Position numbers and translations under genes: made by a program
Notes under the pieces: model-generated
The model's database searches: none
Told to the model about the DNA's origin: nothing
The model's input: only the letters and a program-made list of their open reading frames with translations
Origin: Oxalobacteraceae bacterium OTU3CAMAD1
Lineage (GTDB): Bacteria > Pseudomonadota > Gammaproteobacteria > Burkholderiales > Burkholderiaceae_D
Direction of reading: 5' to 3'
Length of the DNA stretch: 64,000 nt
NCBI GenBank assembly: GCA_024123915.1
Contig: CP099650.1
Coordinates: 6,634,001-6,698,000 of the forward strand
Shown: in pieces, positions 48,970-56,845 of the stretch
Numbering within the stretch: the stretch's first letter is position 1
Layout: every line of letters starts with the position of its first letter

Positions 48970-49775
48970 CGTGATACTTTCTGTTGAGGCGGTAGTGGTT
49001 TTGAAAAGAATGGCACGCGCTTGAGCCAAAGCCTGGCGGCCTGCCAATGGATGCGGACGATCACACCGATGGTCATCAGCGGATACGTGAAGAAGGCGCG
49101 CGCCGTATTGCGGTTGTCCAGCGGTCCTGCGCGGCCGGACAGGCTGGTTTCGATCAACGGCCCCACGCCGTCGTCGTGATCGATGCAGGCCAGCGTTTGT
49201 TCGCGGCCGGCGTGCGGCCCTTCGGCGCGCCGGCCCCGGAAAAAGCGGAAGCGGTAGCCGCCCCGCACCTCGCAAAACGGCGAGACGTGAAAGATCTTGC
49301 GCGCCGCCAGTTCCTCGCCGGCGCCGATGGCGCCGCCGTTCTCCAACAGATAGCAATGGCGCTCGCCGAAGGTGTTGCGCACGTCGGCGACAATGGCGCG
49401 CAGCGAGCCATCGGCGCGATGGCAGAACCAGAACGAGACGGGATTGAACACGTAGCCCAGCACGCGCGGCATGGTTTGCAGCCAGACCTCGCCGTCGGCA
49501 TCGTGCACGCCCTCCGCCGCCAGCAGTCCATCGAGCCACTGCAGCAAGGGCTGGCGGCCGTCGCCATGGTCGGCGTCGTGGAACGACAGCAGATTGAAGC
49601 GGTTGCGCGCAAACAGGCGGCAGCCGAAATCCTGTTGTCCCAACGTCCGCAATGGCAGCCGGATGAAGTACATCCCGTATTGAAAACCATGCCGCACCGG
49701 CCGCAAACGCTGATGCCGCACCTGGCCGAAGCAAAGCTGCGGCGCGGCCGAAGGTGCTGAAAGGTCAGGCGGCAT
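48966..49775 (-). CDS. DUF1365 protein
   Basis: About 269 residues from ATG 49775 (MPPDLSAP), overlapping the flavin oxidoreductase by 11 nt; an ATG at 49841 is possible but deeper in that gene. DUF1365 landmarks: FGQVRHQRLRPVRHGFQYGMYF, LFARNRFNLLSFHDADHGDG, VLGYVFNPVSFWFCHRADG, KIFHVSPFCEVRGGYRFRF. The conserved His and Asp residues hint at an enzyme. DUF1365 almost always sits between the flavin oxidoreductase and CFA-like genes in these loci. Biochemical role unknown. Confidence 0.9.
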   Translation of the reverse strand: MPPDLSAPSAAPQLCFGQVRHQRLRPVRHGFQYGMYFIRLPLRTLGQQDFGCRLFARNRFNLLSFHDADHGDGRQPLLQWLDGLLAAEGVHDADGEVWLQTMPRVLGYVFNPVSFWFCHRADGSLRAIVADVRNTFGERHCYLLENGGAIGAGEELAARKIFHVSPFCEVRGGYRFRFFRGRRAEGPHAGREQTLACIDHDDGVGPLIETSLSGRAGPLDNRNTARAFFTYPLMTIGVIVRIHWQAARLWLKRVPFFSKPLPPQQKVSR

Positions 49776-51054
49776 GGGCCACCTGCGCGCGTGCGGCAAT
49801 GGCCGACGCCACGGCCAGCCCCGATTTGAGGCCATCTTCATGGAAGCCGTAGCCGGTCCAGGCGCCGGCGAACCACACGCGGTTGCGGCCCTGTATGTGC
49901 GGCAGGCGCTGTTGCGCGTCGACCGCCGCCGCGTCGAACACCGGATGGGCGTAGTCGAATTCGCGCAGCACCTTGCGCGGGTCGGGCGGCGCCAGGGGAT
50001 TGAGCGAGACGATCACCGGCTGCTCGAACGGCAACGGCTGCAGTTTGTTCAGCAGGTAGTGCACGCACACGCGCGCCGGCGGGTTGCCAAGGTCGCCGCC
50101 ATCGCCGCTGCCCTGGTAGTTCCACGCCGACCAGGCCTTGCGGTTCTCCGGCAGGCAGCTGGTATCGGTGTGCAGCACGGCGCGGTTGGCCTGGTAGCCC
50201 ACCGCCGACAGCACGCCGCGCTCCTCGTCGCTGGCGTCGGTCAGCAGCGCCAGCGACTGGTCGCTGTGGGTGGCCAGCACGACCTCATCAAAATGCGCAT
50301 CGAACTGCGCCGAGCGCAGCGCCACACCGTGCGCGGTGCGCGCGACCGCCGTCACCGGCGTATTCAGATGCCGCCCAGGGATGCCGGCCAGCAGGCGCTG
50401 GACATACTGGCGCGAACCGCCGCGCACCGTGCGCCATTGCGGCCGGTCGTTCACTTGCAGCAGGCCGTGGTTGTGGCAGAACTGGACAAAGCTGGCCAGC
50501 GGGAAGGCAAGCATCTGCTCTGACGGGCACGACCAGATGCACGCCGCCATCGGCAACAGATACCAGTTGCAAAACTGTGCGCTGTAACCCTGCGCATCAA
50601 GGTATGATCCAAGAGAAATTTGCGGCGTCGACCGCGGTGCTTGCGCCAGCGCCGTCGCGGCTTTATTAAACCGCAGGATGTCGCGCAGCATGCGCAGGAA
50701 CGCCGGACGCAACAAGTTGCTTCGCTGACAAAATACCTGGTCAAGATTCCCGCCGGCCCATTCCAGCAGACGGCCGCCGACCGGTAGCTTGATGGAAAAA
50801 CCCATGTCGCTGGCGGCCGTGTCGACCGCCAGTTCGGCGAACAGCGCGGTCAGTTGGGGGTAGGTATGGTGATTGAAAACAAGGAAACCAGTGTCGACAC
50901 CGTGGGTTTCGCCACCGAAAGTCACATCCACGGTATTACTGTGACCGCCAAAGTGCGCGCCGGCCTCGTACAGCACGACCTCATGACCACCCTGAACCAG
51001 CCGATAGGCGCAGGAGAGACCGGAAATTCCGCTGCCAACAACAGCTATTTTCAT
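49765..51054 (-). CDS. FAD-dependent oxidoreductase (flavin amine-oxidase fold, UfaD-like candidate)
   Basis: A 429-residue protein with an N-terminal dinucleotide fold VVGSGISGLSCAYRLVQGGH, EAGAHFGGHSNTVDV, and a C-terminal FAD motif FAGAWTGYGFHEDGLKSGLA. It resembles flavin desaturases/isomerases rather than true amine oxidases. In Rhodobacter furan-fatty-acid synthesis, UfaD is a flavoprotein desaturating the methylated acyl chain, and this gene occupies an equivalent place. First gene of the operon, behind a TTGACA promoter and divergent from the B12-binding MerR regulator. Confidence 0.88.
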   Translation of the reverse strand: MKIAVVGSGISGLSCAYRLVQGGHEVVLYEAGAHFGGHSNTVDVTFGGETHGVDTGFLVFNHHTYPQLTALFAELAVDTAASDMGFSIKLPVGGRLLEWAGGNLDQVFCQRSNLLRPAFLRMLRDILRFNKAATALAQAPRSTPQISLGSYLDAQGYSAQFCNWYLLPMAACIWSCPSEQMLAFPLASFVQFCHNHGLLQVNDRPQWRTVRGGSRQYVQRLLAGIPGRHLNTPVTAVARTAHGVALRSAQFDAHFDEVVLATHSDQSLALLTDASDEERGVLSAVGYQANRAVLHTDTSCLPENRKAWSAWNYQGSGDGGDLGNPPARVCVHYLLNKLQPLPFEQPVIVSLNPLAPPDPRKVLREFDYAHPVFDAAAVDAQQRLPHIQGRNRVWFAGAWTGYGFHEDGLKSGLAVASAIAARAQVAHAA

Positions 51055-51078
51055 TATTTTCCACCGTTACAAAATATT

Positions 51079-51091
51079 TTGTCCAGGACAA
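51079..51091. promoter_or_regulatory. Candidate operator TTGTCC-A-GGACAA
   Basis: A perfect 6-bp inverted repeat around a central A, between the -10 of the leftward operon and its start codon. A third half-site, TGGACAA, lies at 51147-51153 beyond the -35. The three sites bracket the promoter. Likely binding site of the divergent MerR/B12 regulator, by position only. Confidence 0.5.
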
Positions 51092-51107
51092 TTCATGGGC
51101 AAAGGCG

Positions 51108-51136
51108 ATAATCTGTTAATTAGTTCTCAATGTCAA
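51108..51136 (-). promoter_or_regulatory. Promoter of the lipid-modification operon
   Basis: Minus strand: TTGACA (51136-51131), 17-nt spacer, GATTAT (51113-51108). A perfect -35 and 4/6 -10. The start would be near 51101, giving a leader of about 45 nt with the TTGTCC palindrome inside it. Confidence 0.6.
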
Positions 51137-51329
51137 CTGCATGTCGTGGACAAGGTCTTTAGTACTGCTTATACGCACCAAAATGAGCTTTGGATGTGGA
51201 AACTTTTGGGCGCAAAACGAAGGTAAAATGCAGGTCGCGCCGGATCAGAACCGCTTCCAGCGCCGTGCACCCCGACCCTGTGCCAACACTCGCGACTGTC
51301 GAACAACGGCAGCCGCTTAAGATTCTCTA

Positions 51330-52277
51330 ATGACAACTACTGTTTCTTCACAACCAGTTCCTAGCACGATCAGCGACGTCGAGCGAGACACCGGCGTTGC
51401 CAAGGAAACCCTGCGGGTTTGGGAACGTCGCTACGACTTCCCCCAGCCCCTGCGCGACCCCAACGGCGAGCGCGTCTACCCGATCGAACAGGTGCAAAAA
51501 CTGCGTCTGGTCAAGCGCTTGATCGACCTCGGCTTCCGTCCCGGCAAGGTGATCCAGTTCAGCGCGGAGGAATTGCAGACGCTGACCGGCCAGGCCACCG
51601 GCGGCGCCAACGGCCCGTCGCTGCCCCCGCCCGAACTGCAGCGCTATCTCGACTTGTGCAAAACCCATCAAATGGAAGCGCTGCGCCGGCAACTGTCGCA
51701 AGCCTTGCTGATGATGGGCTTGAAGAGTTTCGTCATCGACCTGGTGGCGCCGCTGACCACCCTGGTCGGCGACGCCTGGGCCAGCGGCCAGTTGGCCACG
51801 TTCGAGGAACACTTGTATACCGAGTCGCTGACGGTGGTGATGCGCAGCGCCATCTTCGCCATGCCGCAGGCGGCCGCCAGCAACCTGGGCGCGCCGCGCA
51901 TCATGCTGACCACCCTGCCGCAGGAGCGACACGGGCTGGGCCTGCTGATGGCCGAGGCCATGTGCGTGGCAGAAGGGGCGCATTGCATCTCGCTGGGCGT
52001 GCAAACGCCGCTGCTCGACATCGTCGAAGCGGCGCGGGTGCAGCGGGTCGACATCATCGCGCTATCGTTCTCGGTGGCGATGAATCCGCGCCAGGCGCTC
52101 GACGGCCTGGCCGAGCTGCATACCCGCCTCAACGGCAGCGTCGAACTGTGGGCCGGCGGCGGCAACGCCGCGCTCAAACGGCGCCGTCCGCCCTATGTGC
52201 GCGTGTTCGCGCTGTCCGACATCAGCGCCGCCATCACCGAATGGCGCATGCGCAACGCCAACGTCGCGACCGGCTGA
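51330..52277 (+). CDS. MerR-family regulator with B12-binding domain (CarH/LitR type)
   Basis: A 315-residue protein. HTH residues 14-75 (DVERDTGVAKETLRVWERRY, typical of CarA/CarH/LitR). Residues 100-180 form the helical cap with Trp150 and Glu160-His161, spaced like CarH Trp131 and Glu141-His142. The Rossmann domain has His201 in QERHGLG, matching the Co-ligating His177 of CarH. The His that follows the Trp in CarH and becomes the second Co ligand after light exposure is Ala151 here. It probably represses the divergent operon in the dark with adenosylcobalamin bound; light release may differ. No Shine-Dalgarno is obvious. Confidence 0.9.
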   Translation: MTTTVSSQPVPSTISDVERDTGVAKETLRVWERRYDFPQPLRDPNGERVYPIEQVQKLRLVKRLIDLGFRPGKVIQFSAEELQTLTGQATGGANGPSLPPPELQRYLDLCKTHQMEALRRQLSQALLMMGLKSFVIDLVAPLTTLVGDAWASGQLATFEEHLYTESLTVVMRSAIFAMPQAAASNLGAPRIMLTTLPQERHGLGLLMAEAMCVAEGAHCISLGVQTPLLDIVEAARVQRVDIIALSFSVAMNPRQALDGLAELHTRLNGSVELWAGGGNAALKRRRPPYVRVFALSDISAAITEWRMRNANVATG

Positions 52278-52348
52278 AAAAGTTGTCATTCCGGTAGCGG
52301 CCCACGGCCGCCCGGCCGCGCTCTGGTAAAATAGCCGCATTTCCCCGT

Positions 52349-52365
52349 GTCCGGCGCTGCCGGAC
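52349..52365 (+). promoter_or_regulatory. Hairpin in the ftsY leader
   Basis: Stem GTCCGGC / GCCGGAC with a 3-nt loop, about 30 nt before the ftsY start and about 70 nt after the MerR-gene stop. No U-tract; may be a weak terminator for the regulator gene or a leader structure. A TAAAAT -10-like element lies just upstream. Confidence 0.35.
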
Positions 52366-52396
52366 ATCAGCTTGAAGCGCCCCCAACCACATATCC

Positions 52397-53479
52397 ATGT
52401 TTAGTTTCTTCAAGAAAAAACCTGTCGCCCCCGAGGCGCCAGAGGTCCAGATCCCCGCGCCGGCGCCAGTTGCCAGCCAGGCTCGCAAGCCGATTTCCAG
52501 CCCTGTTTCCACTCCCGCTCCGCCTGCCATCGTCGACAGCTATGTCCAGGATGCGCTGATGCCGATCGAGGAACCGGCGCAGAAGCAGTCGTGGATGACG
52601 CGGCTGAAGGCCGGCCTGTCCAAAACCTCCAATAACCTGTCGCTGCTGTTTGTCGGCGCCAAGATCGACGACGACCTGTACGACGAGCTCGAGGCGGCGC
52701 TGCTGATGTCCGACGCCGGCGTCGACGCCACCGAATACCTGCTCGACGCCCTGCGGCAAAAGGTCAAGGACGACAAGCTGCTCGACGCCGCCGCCGTCAA
52801 GACCGCGCTCAAGCAGCTGATGGTCGAATTGCTGACACCGCTCCAGCGTCCATTCGAGCTGGGCCGCCATCAACCGATGGTCATGATGATCGCCGGCGTC
52901 AACGGCGCCGGCAAGACCACCACCATCGGCAAGCTGGCCAAGCACATGCAATCGAACGGCCAATCGGTGCTGCTGGCCGCCGGCGACACCTTCCGCGCCG
53001 CCGCCCGCGAGCAATTGATGGTCTGGGGCCAGCGCAACAACATCACCGTCATCTCGCAAGCGTCGGGCGACCCGGCCGCCGTCTCGTTCGACGCCGTGCA
53101 GTCCGGCAAGGCGCGCGGCTTGGACGTGGTCATGATCGACACCGCAGGCCGCCTGCCGACCCAATTGCATCTGATGGAAGAGTTGAAAAAGGTGCAGCGC
53201 GTCATCGGCAAGGGCATGGACGGCGCACCGCACGAAACGCTGCTGGTTATCGACGGCAATACCGGGCAAAATGCGTTGGCGCAAGTGAAAGCTTTCGACG
53301 ACGCCCTGAAGCTGACCGGCCTGGTGATCACCAAACTGGACGGCACCGCCAAGGGCGGCGTGCTGGCGGCGATCGCCCGCGTGCGTCCGGTGCCGGTGTA
53401 TTTCATCGGCATCGGCGAAAAAATCGAGGACCTGCAGCCGTTCGTGGCCGCCGAGTTCGTCGACGCTTTGCTGCCGTAG
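52397..53479 (+). CDS. ftsY: Signal recognition particle receptor FtsY
   Basis: A 360-residue SRP GTPase that docks ribosome-SRP complexes at the membrane. Short Pro/Ala-rich A domain with MFSFFKKK membrane-binding start, N domain about residues 65-150, and the G domain: GVNGAGKTTTIGKLA (G1), DTFRAAAREQL (insertion box), DTAGRLPTQ (G3), TKLDGTAKGG (G4). First of ftsY-ftsE-ftsX, then rpoH, as in other proteobacteria. Confidence 0.97.
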   Translation: MFSFFKKKPVAPEAPEVQIPAPAPVASQARKPISSPVSTPAPPAIVDSYVQDALMPIEEPAQKQSWMTRLKAGLSKTSNNLSLLFVGAKIDDDLYDELEAALLMSDAGVDATEYLLDALRQKVKDDKLLDAAAVKTALKQLMVELLTPLQRPFELGRHQPMVMMIAGVNGAGKTTTIGKLAKHMQSNGQSVLLAAGDTFRAAAREQLMVWGQRNNITVISQASGDPAAVSFDAVQSGKARGLDVVMIDTAGRLPTQLHLMEELKKVQRVIGKGMDGAPHETLLVIDGNTGQNALAQVKAFDDALKLTGLVITKLDGTAKGGVLAAIARVRPVPVYFIGIGEKIEDLQPFVAAEFVDALLP

Positions 53480-53516
53480 TTGCTGCCCACATAATTGCTC
53501 GGATAACCCCCATTAC

Positions 53517-54173
53517 ATGATCGAATTCCGGAACGTCTCGAAACAATACTCCCCCGACGCGATGGCGCTGCGCGACATCTCGCTCACGGTAGAAAAAGGC
53601 GAACTGGTGTTTCTTGCCGGCCCCTCGGGCGCCGGCAAATCCACGCTGCTGAAGATGATCGCCGCCATCGAGCGGCCCACGTCCGGCCACGTCATCGTCA
53701 ACGGCCAGGACATCGCCCGCATCAAGCCGGCCGCAGTGCCGTTTCTGCGACGTAATCTCGGTCTGATTTTCCAGCAACAACGCCTGCTCAACGACCGCAC
53801 CATCCTCGCCAACGTCATGTTGCCGCTGCTGGTGACGGGCGCCTCGCACCACCAGGCCGAGCAACGCGCCCGCGCCGCGCTCGACAAGGTCGGCCTGGCC
53901 GACCGCGCCAGCTCCCATCCGCTGGCCCTGTCCGGCGGCGAGCAGCAGCGCGTGTCGATCGCGCGCGCCATCGTCAACCGGCCGCAAGTGATCCTGGCCG
54001 ACGAACCGACCGCCAACCTCGACCGTGCCAGCGCCAACAAGGTGCTCGACGCGCTCAAGGCCTTCCATTCGGTCGGCGTCACCTGCCTCATTTCCAGCCA
54101 CGACGAGCAAATGCTCGACGCGGCCGCCCGCGTCATCCATCTTAACCAGGGTCAACTGGAGGTGGCGGCATGA
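53517..54173 (+). CDS. ftsE: Cell division ATP-binding protein FtsE
   Basis: A 218-residue ABC ATPase: Walker A GPSGAGKST, Q-loop, signature LSGGEQQR, Walker B VILADEPTANLD. With FtsX it controls periplasmic amidase activators at the septum. It starts 37 nt after ftsY and overlaps ftsX by ATGA. Confidence 0.97.
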   Translation: MIEFRNVSKQYSPDAMALRDISLTVEKGELVFLAGPSGAGKSTLLKMIAAIERPTSGHVIVNGQDIARIKPAAVPFLRRNLGLIFQQQRLLNDRTILANVMLPLLVTGASHHQAEQRARAALDKVGLADRASSHPLALSGGEQQRVSIARAIVNRPQVILADEPTANLDRASANKVLDALKAFHSVGVTCLISSHDEQMLDAAARVIHLNQGQLEVAA

Positions 54174-55090
54174 CGTACTGGTTCCGCCAACACCGTTACG
54201 CGCTGTCCGCCGCGCTGGTCCATCTGCGCCGCTCGCCAGGCAGTTTCCTGTTCAACATCATCGTGGTGGCGATCGCGCTGGCCCTGCCGTTCACCGGCGT
54301 GACCCTGCTCGACAACGTTCGCCCCATGTCCGAGCAATTGTCGGTCGATCCGGAAATCAGCGTCTTCGTCAAACAGGAAACGCCGCGCGACCAGGCCGAG
54401 GCGCTGGCGGTGCAACTGCGCCAGACCTTGCCGGATAAACAAGCCAAGATCATCTTCACCTCGCGTGAAAAAGCGCTCGAAGGCATGAAGGAAAAGAGCG
54501 GCCTGGCCGACGTGCTGACCACCCTGGGCGAAAACCCGTTGCCGGACAGCTATGTGCTCAAGCTGGACGCCTTCCGTCTGGCGCAGTCCGGCGGCGACGT
54601 CGACCAGCTGGCCGAGCAAATCCGCGCCCTGCCGGGCGTCGACACGGTGCAGGTCGACTCGGCCTGGGTAAAACGGCTGGCCGCGCTGCTGAATATCTTG
54701 CATCTGGGATTGCTGTTGCTGGCGGTCACCCTCGGCACGGTGGTGGTGGCCGTCATTTTCAACACCATCCGCCTTCAGGTGATGACGCAGCGGGAAGAAA
54801 TCCTGGTATCCAAGCTGATCGGCGCGACCGACAGTTTCATCCACCGGCCTTTCTATTACACGGGCGCGCTGCTGGGCCTGTGCGCCGGCGGCCTGGCGCT
54901 GGGCGCCGTGGCGCTGGCGCTGCGCCCGTTGAACACCGCGATTGCAGAATTCGCAAGATTGTACGCATCCGAATTCCAGCTCACGCCGCTGCAACCCGTG
55001 ATGATGGCCTGCCTGCTGGCCCTCTCGGCCGGCCTCGGCCTGATCGCCGCGCTGCTGTCGGTGCAGCGCCACCTGTCCCGCCTGAATTAA
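54170..55090 (+). CDS. ftsX: Cell division membrane protein FtsX
   Basis: A 306-residue protein with four membrane helices: one near residues 25-45, then a periplasmic domain (SVDPEISVFVKQE...), and three clustered helices from about residue 175, the usual FtsX layout. Partner of FtsE. A strong hairpin (55114-55137) follows. Confidence 0.96.
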   Translation: MTYWFRQHRYALSAALVHLRRSPGSFLFNIIVVAIALALPFTGVTLLDNVRPMSEQLSVDPEISVFVKQETPRDQAEALAVQLRQTLPDKQAKIIFTSREKALEGMKEKSGLADVLTTLGENPLPDSYVLKLDAFRLAQSGGDVDQLAEQIRALPGVDTVQVDSAWVKRLAALLNILHLGLLLLAVTLGTVVVAVIFNTIRLQVMTQREEILVSKLIGATDSFIHRPFYYTGALLGLCAGGLALGAVALALRPLNTAIAEFARLYASEFQLTPLQPVMMACLLALSAGLGLIAALLSVQRHLSRLN

Positions 55091-55113
55091 TTGCTGAGTT
55101 AATTCTGTCCGCC

Positions 55114-55137
55114 TTTCCGTGCGCTCGCGCACGGAAA
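55114..55137 (+). terminator. Hairpin after ftsX
   Basis: Ten-base-pair stem TTTCCGTGCG / CGCACGGAAA with a 4-nt loop, 24 nt after the ftsX stop. No U-tract; likely a 3'-end stem separating ftsEX from rpoH. Confidence 0.5.
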
Positions 55138-55247
55138 CGGTCGTCGCACCCGCCTACCATGTAATCATCTCCCCGAACCACCATTAAGTCAGGCCTAAGC
55201 TCCGTGGCGCATGCTTGATTTATCAAAAGCCATTATTCATACCAACC

Positions 55248-55267
55248 CGATAGTATTTTCACTATCG
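55248..55267. promoter_or_regulatory. Inverted repeat in the rpoH upstream region
   Basis: CGATAGT / ACTATCG (7 bp) with a 6-nt A/T-rich loop, 20 nt before the CIRCE element. Possible second operator in the rpoH promoter region. Confidence 0.4.
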
Positions 55268-55287
55268 TGGCGATAAAAATAAGGTGA

Positions 55288-55314
55288 TTGGCACTCAACC
55301 GAGGAGAGTGCTAA
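55288..55314. promoter_or_regulatory. CIRCE element (HrcA operator) upstream of rpoH
   Basis: TTGGCACTC-N9-GAGTGCTAA, one mismatch from the CIRCE consensus TTAGCACTC-N9-GAGTGCTAA. It stands about 115 nt before the rpoH start. It implies HrcA repression of the heat-shock sigma factor gene, as reported for some Betaproteobacteria. Confidence 0.9.
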
Positions 55315-55431
55315 TATATGAAAACTGCAGAGTTCATAACACTCCGCAGAAATGGTAATTAAGCAATATTTTCTGTCTTTGTGGCCCTCGGGCACTACAA
55401 GACTTGGCAATTTTCGAGCGAAGGAATGAAA

Positions 55432-56331
55432 ATGACTATGATGTCCGCACCTGCCGCGTTGGTCCCCACCAACAAGGGCGCTTTAGGACTCGGGTTCACT
55501 GGCAACCTGGGGAACCTGGACGCCTACATTTCCGCCGTCAATCGCCTGCCGATGCTGACGCACGACGATGAAATCTCGCTGGCCAAGCGCCTTAAGGACA
55601 ACAATGACCTGGGCGCCGCGCAGGAGCTAGTGTTGTCGCACCTGCGTCTGGTGGTGTCGATCGCCCGTGGCTATCTGGGCTATGGCCTGCCGCACGCCGA
55701 CCTGATTCAGGAAGGCAATATCGGCCTGATGAAAGCCGTCAAGCGTTTCGACCCGGACCAGGGCGTACGCCTGGTGTCGTACGCGATGCACTGGATCAAA
55801 GCCGAGATGCACGAGTACATCCTGAAAAACTGGCGCTTGGTCAAAGTGGCGACGACGAAGGCACAGCGCAAGCTGTTCTTCAACCTGCGCAGCCACAAGA
55901 CCGGCCTGGACGCGATGAGCCCGGCGCAGATCGACAACCTGGCCAAGCTGCTGGATGTCAAACGCGAAGAAGTGATCGAGATGGAAACCCGTCTGAGCGG
56001 TCGCGACATCGCGCTGGAATCGCCGAACGACGACGAAGACGACAAGTTCGCCCCGATCGCCTACCTGTCGTCCGAGCAGAGCGAGCCGACCCGCGTGCTG
56101 GAAGCGGAACAGGTCACCCGTCTGCAATCGGAAGGTCTGGAGCAGGCGCTGGGCAAGCTGGATCCACGTTCGCGCCGCATCGTCGAAGCGCGCTGGCTGG
56201 CCAACGACGACGGCTCCGGCGCCACCCTGCACACGCTGGCGGACGAGTTCGGCGTCTCGGCAGAGCGCATCCGCCAGATTGAATCGGCCGCGCTGAAGAA
56301 AATGAAAGGCTCGCTGGCCGCCTACGTGTAG
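55432..56331 (+). CDS. rpoH: Heat-shock sigma factor RpoH (sigma-32)
   Basis: About 299 residues. Region 2 with LRLVVSIARGYLGYGLPHADLIQEGNIGLMKAVKRFDPDQGVRLVSYAMHWIKAE-type sequence, the RpoH box QRKLFFNLRSHK, and region 4 HTH (LHTLADEFGVSAERIRQIE). The start at 55432 is chosen because AAGGA lies 6 nt ahead; ATG 55426 and GTG 55381 are also in frame. Controls chaperone and protease genes. The upstream region has a CIRCE site. Confidence 0.97.
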   Translation: MTMMSAPAALVPTNKGALGLGFTGNLGNLDAYISAVNRLPMLTHDDEISLAKRLKDNNDLGAAQELVLSHLRLVVSIARGYLGYGLPHADLIQEGNIGLMKAVKRFDPDQGVRLVSYAMHWIKAEMHEYILKNWRLVKVATTKAQRKLFFNLRSHKTGLDAMSPAQIDNLAKLLDVKREEVIEMETRLSGRDIALESPNDDEDDKFAPIAYLSSEQSEPTRVLEAEQVTRLQSEGLEQALGKLDPRSRRIVEARWLANDDGSGATLHTLADEFGVSAERIRQIESAALKKMKGSLAAYV

Positions 56332-56369
56332 GGGCAGCAGCAACCGTTCAACCCGCACTGCGGCGAACA

Positions 56370-56397
56370 GGGGTCGTACCCGAAAGGGTACGACCCC
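56370..56397. repeat. Compact palindrome, family B copy 4
   Basis: GGGGTCGTACCC / GGGTACGACCCC with a GAAA tetraloop, between the convergent rpoH (56331) and the small RHH-like gene (56423). The tetraloop suggests it works as folded RNA. Confidence 0.85.
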
Positions 56398-56422
56398 GAA
56401 CTTTTTGGGGTTGCCTCGCGGC

Positions 56423-56689
56423 TCACTCGGCGGCCAACCCCTTGGCCAACAACTCCGCCACCAACTGATTCATATCAACACCGCGCTCCGTGGCTTGCGC
56501 GTTCAGCTGCGCCACCAGCTCACTGTTCAACTTCACCGCGAACGGCACCAAACCGGCCGCCTGATCGAGCCGGCGCTGCTCGCGCTTGTCGACCACCTCG
56601 GCCACTTTGCCAAAGGTCGCCGCGCTCGGCCCGGCCATCTTGCCCATCAATTTTTTGGCATCACTCTTCGCCAGGCCAGTTTTTTTCAT
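56423..56689 (-). CDS. Small RHH-like protein of unknown function
   Basis: About 88 residues from ATG 56689; in-frame ATGs at 56722 and 56740 would extend it. The first half is Lys-rich and helical. The C-terminal part, VPFAVKLNSELVAQLNAQATERGVDMNQLVAELLAKGL, has the pattern of a ribbon-helix-helix DNA-binding unit. No toxin partner is adjacent. A small regulator is the best guess. Confidence 0.6.
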   Translation of the reverse strand: MKKTGLAKSDAKKLMGKMAGPSAATFGKVAEVVDKREQRRLDQAAGLVPFAVKLNSELVAQLNAQATERGVDMNQLVAELLAKGLAAE

Positions 56690-56845
56690 GTCTTTAATCC
56701 AAAAATAATTCAGAGCAGACATTCTACGCAGCTTATCCACCCCGCGTGGCCTTTATTGAGCAAACCGTGGCGGCATGCGGTTCGTGCGCCGCCAAAATGA
56801 TACTTTTGCTAAGCTAACGGCCACGTTGCATTCAAGAGGTCGCAT

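Noticed and set aside
48966..51054. Reading the flavin protein as a true amine oxidase or carotenoid desaturase
   Set aside because: Only the FAD-binding motifs are shared. The neighbours (CFA-like, DUF1365, DUF3833) point to fatty-acid modification, and no carotenoid synthesis genes are present.
56726..56738. DnaA-box-like CTTATCCACC, considered as part of a replication origin
   Set aside because: A single imperfect box; no cluster, no AT-rich unwinding element, and no dnaA/dnaN/gyrB genes nearby.
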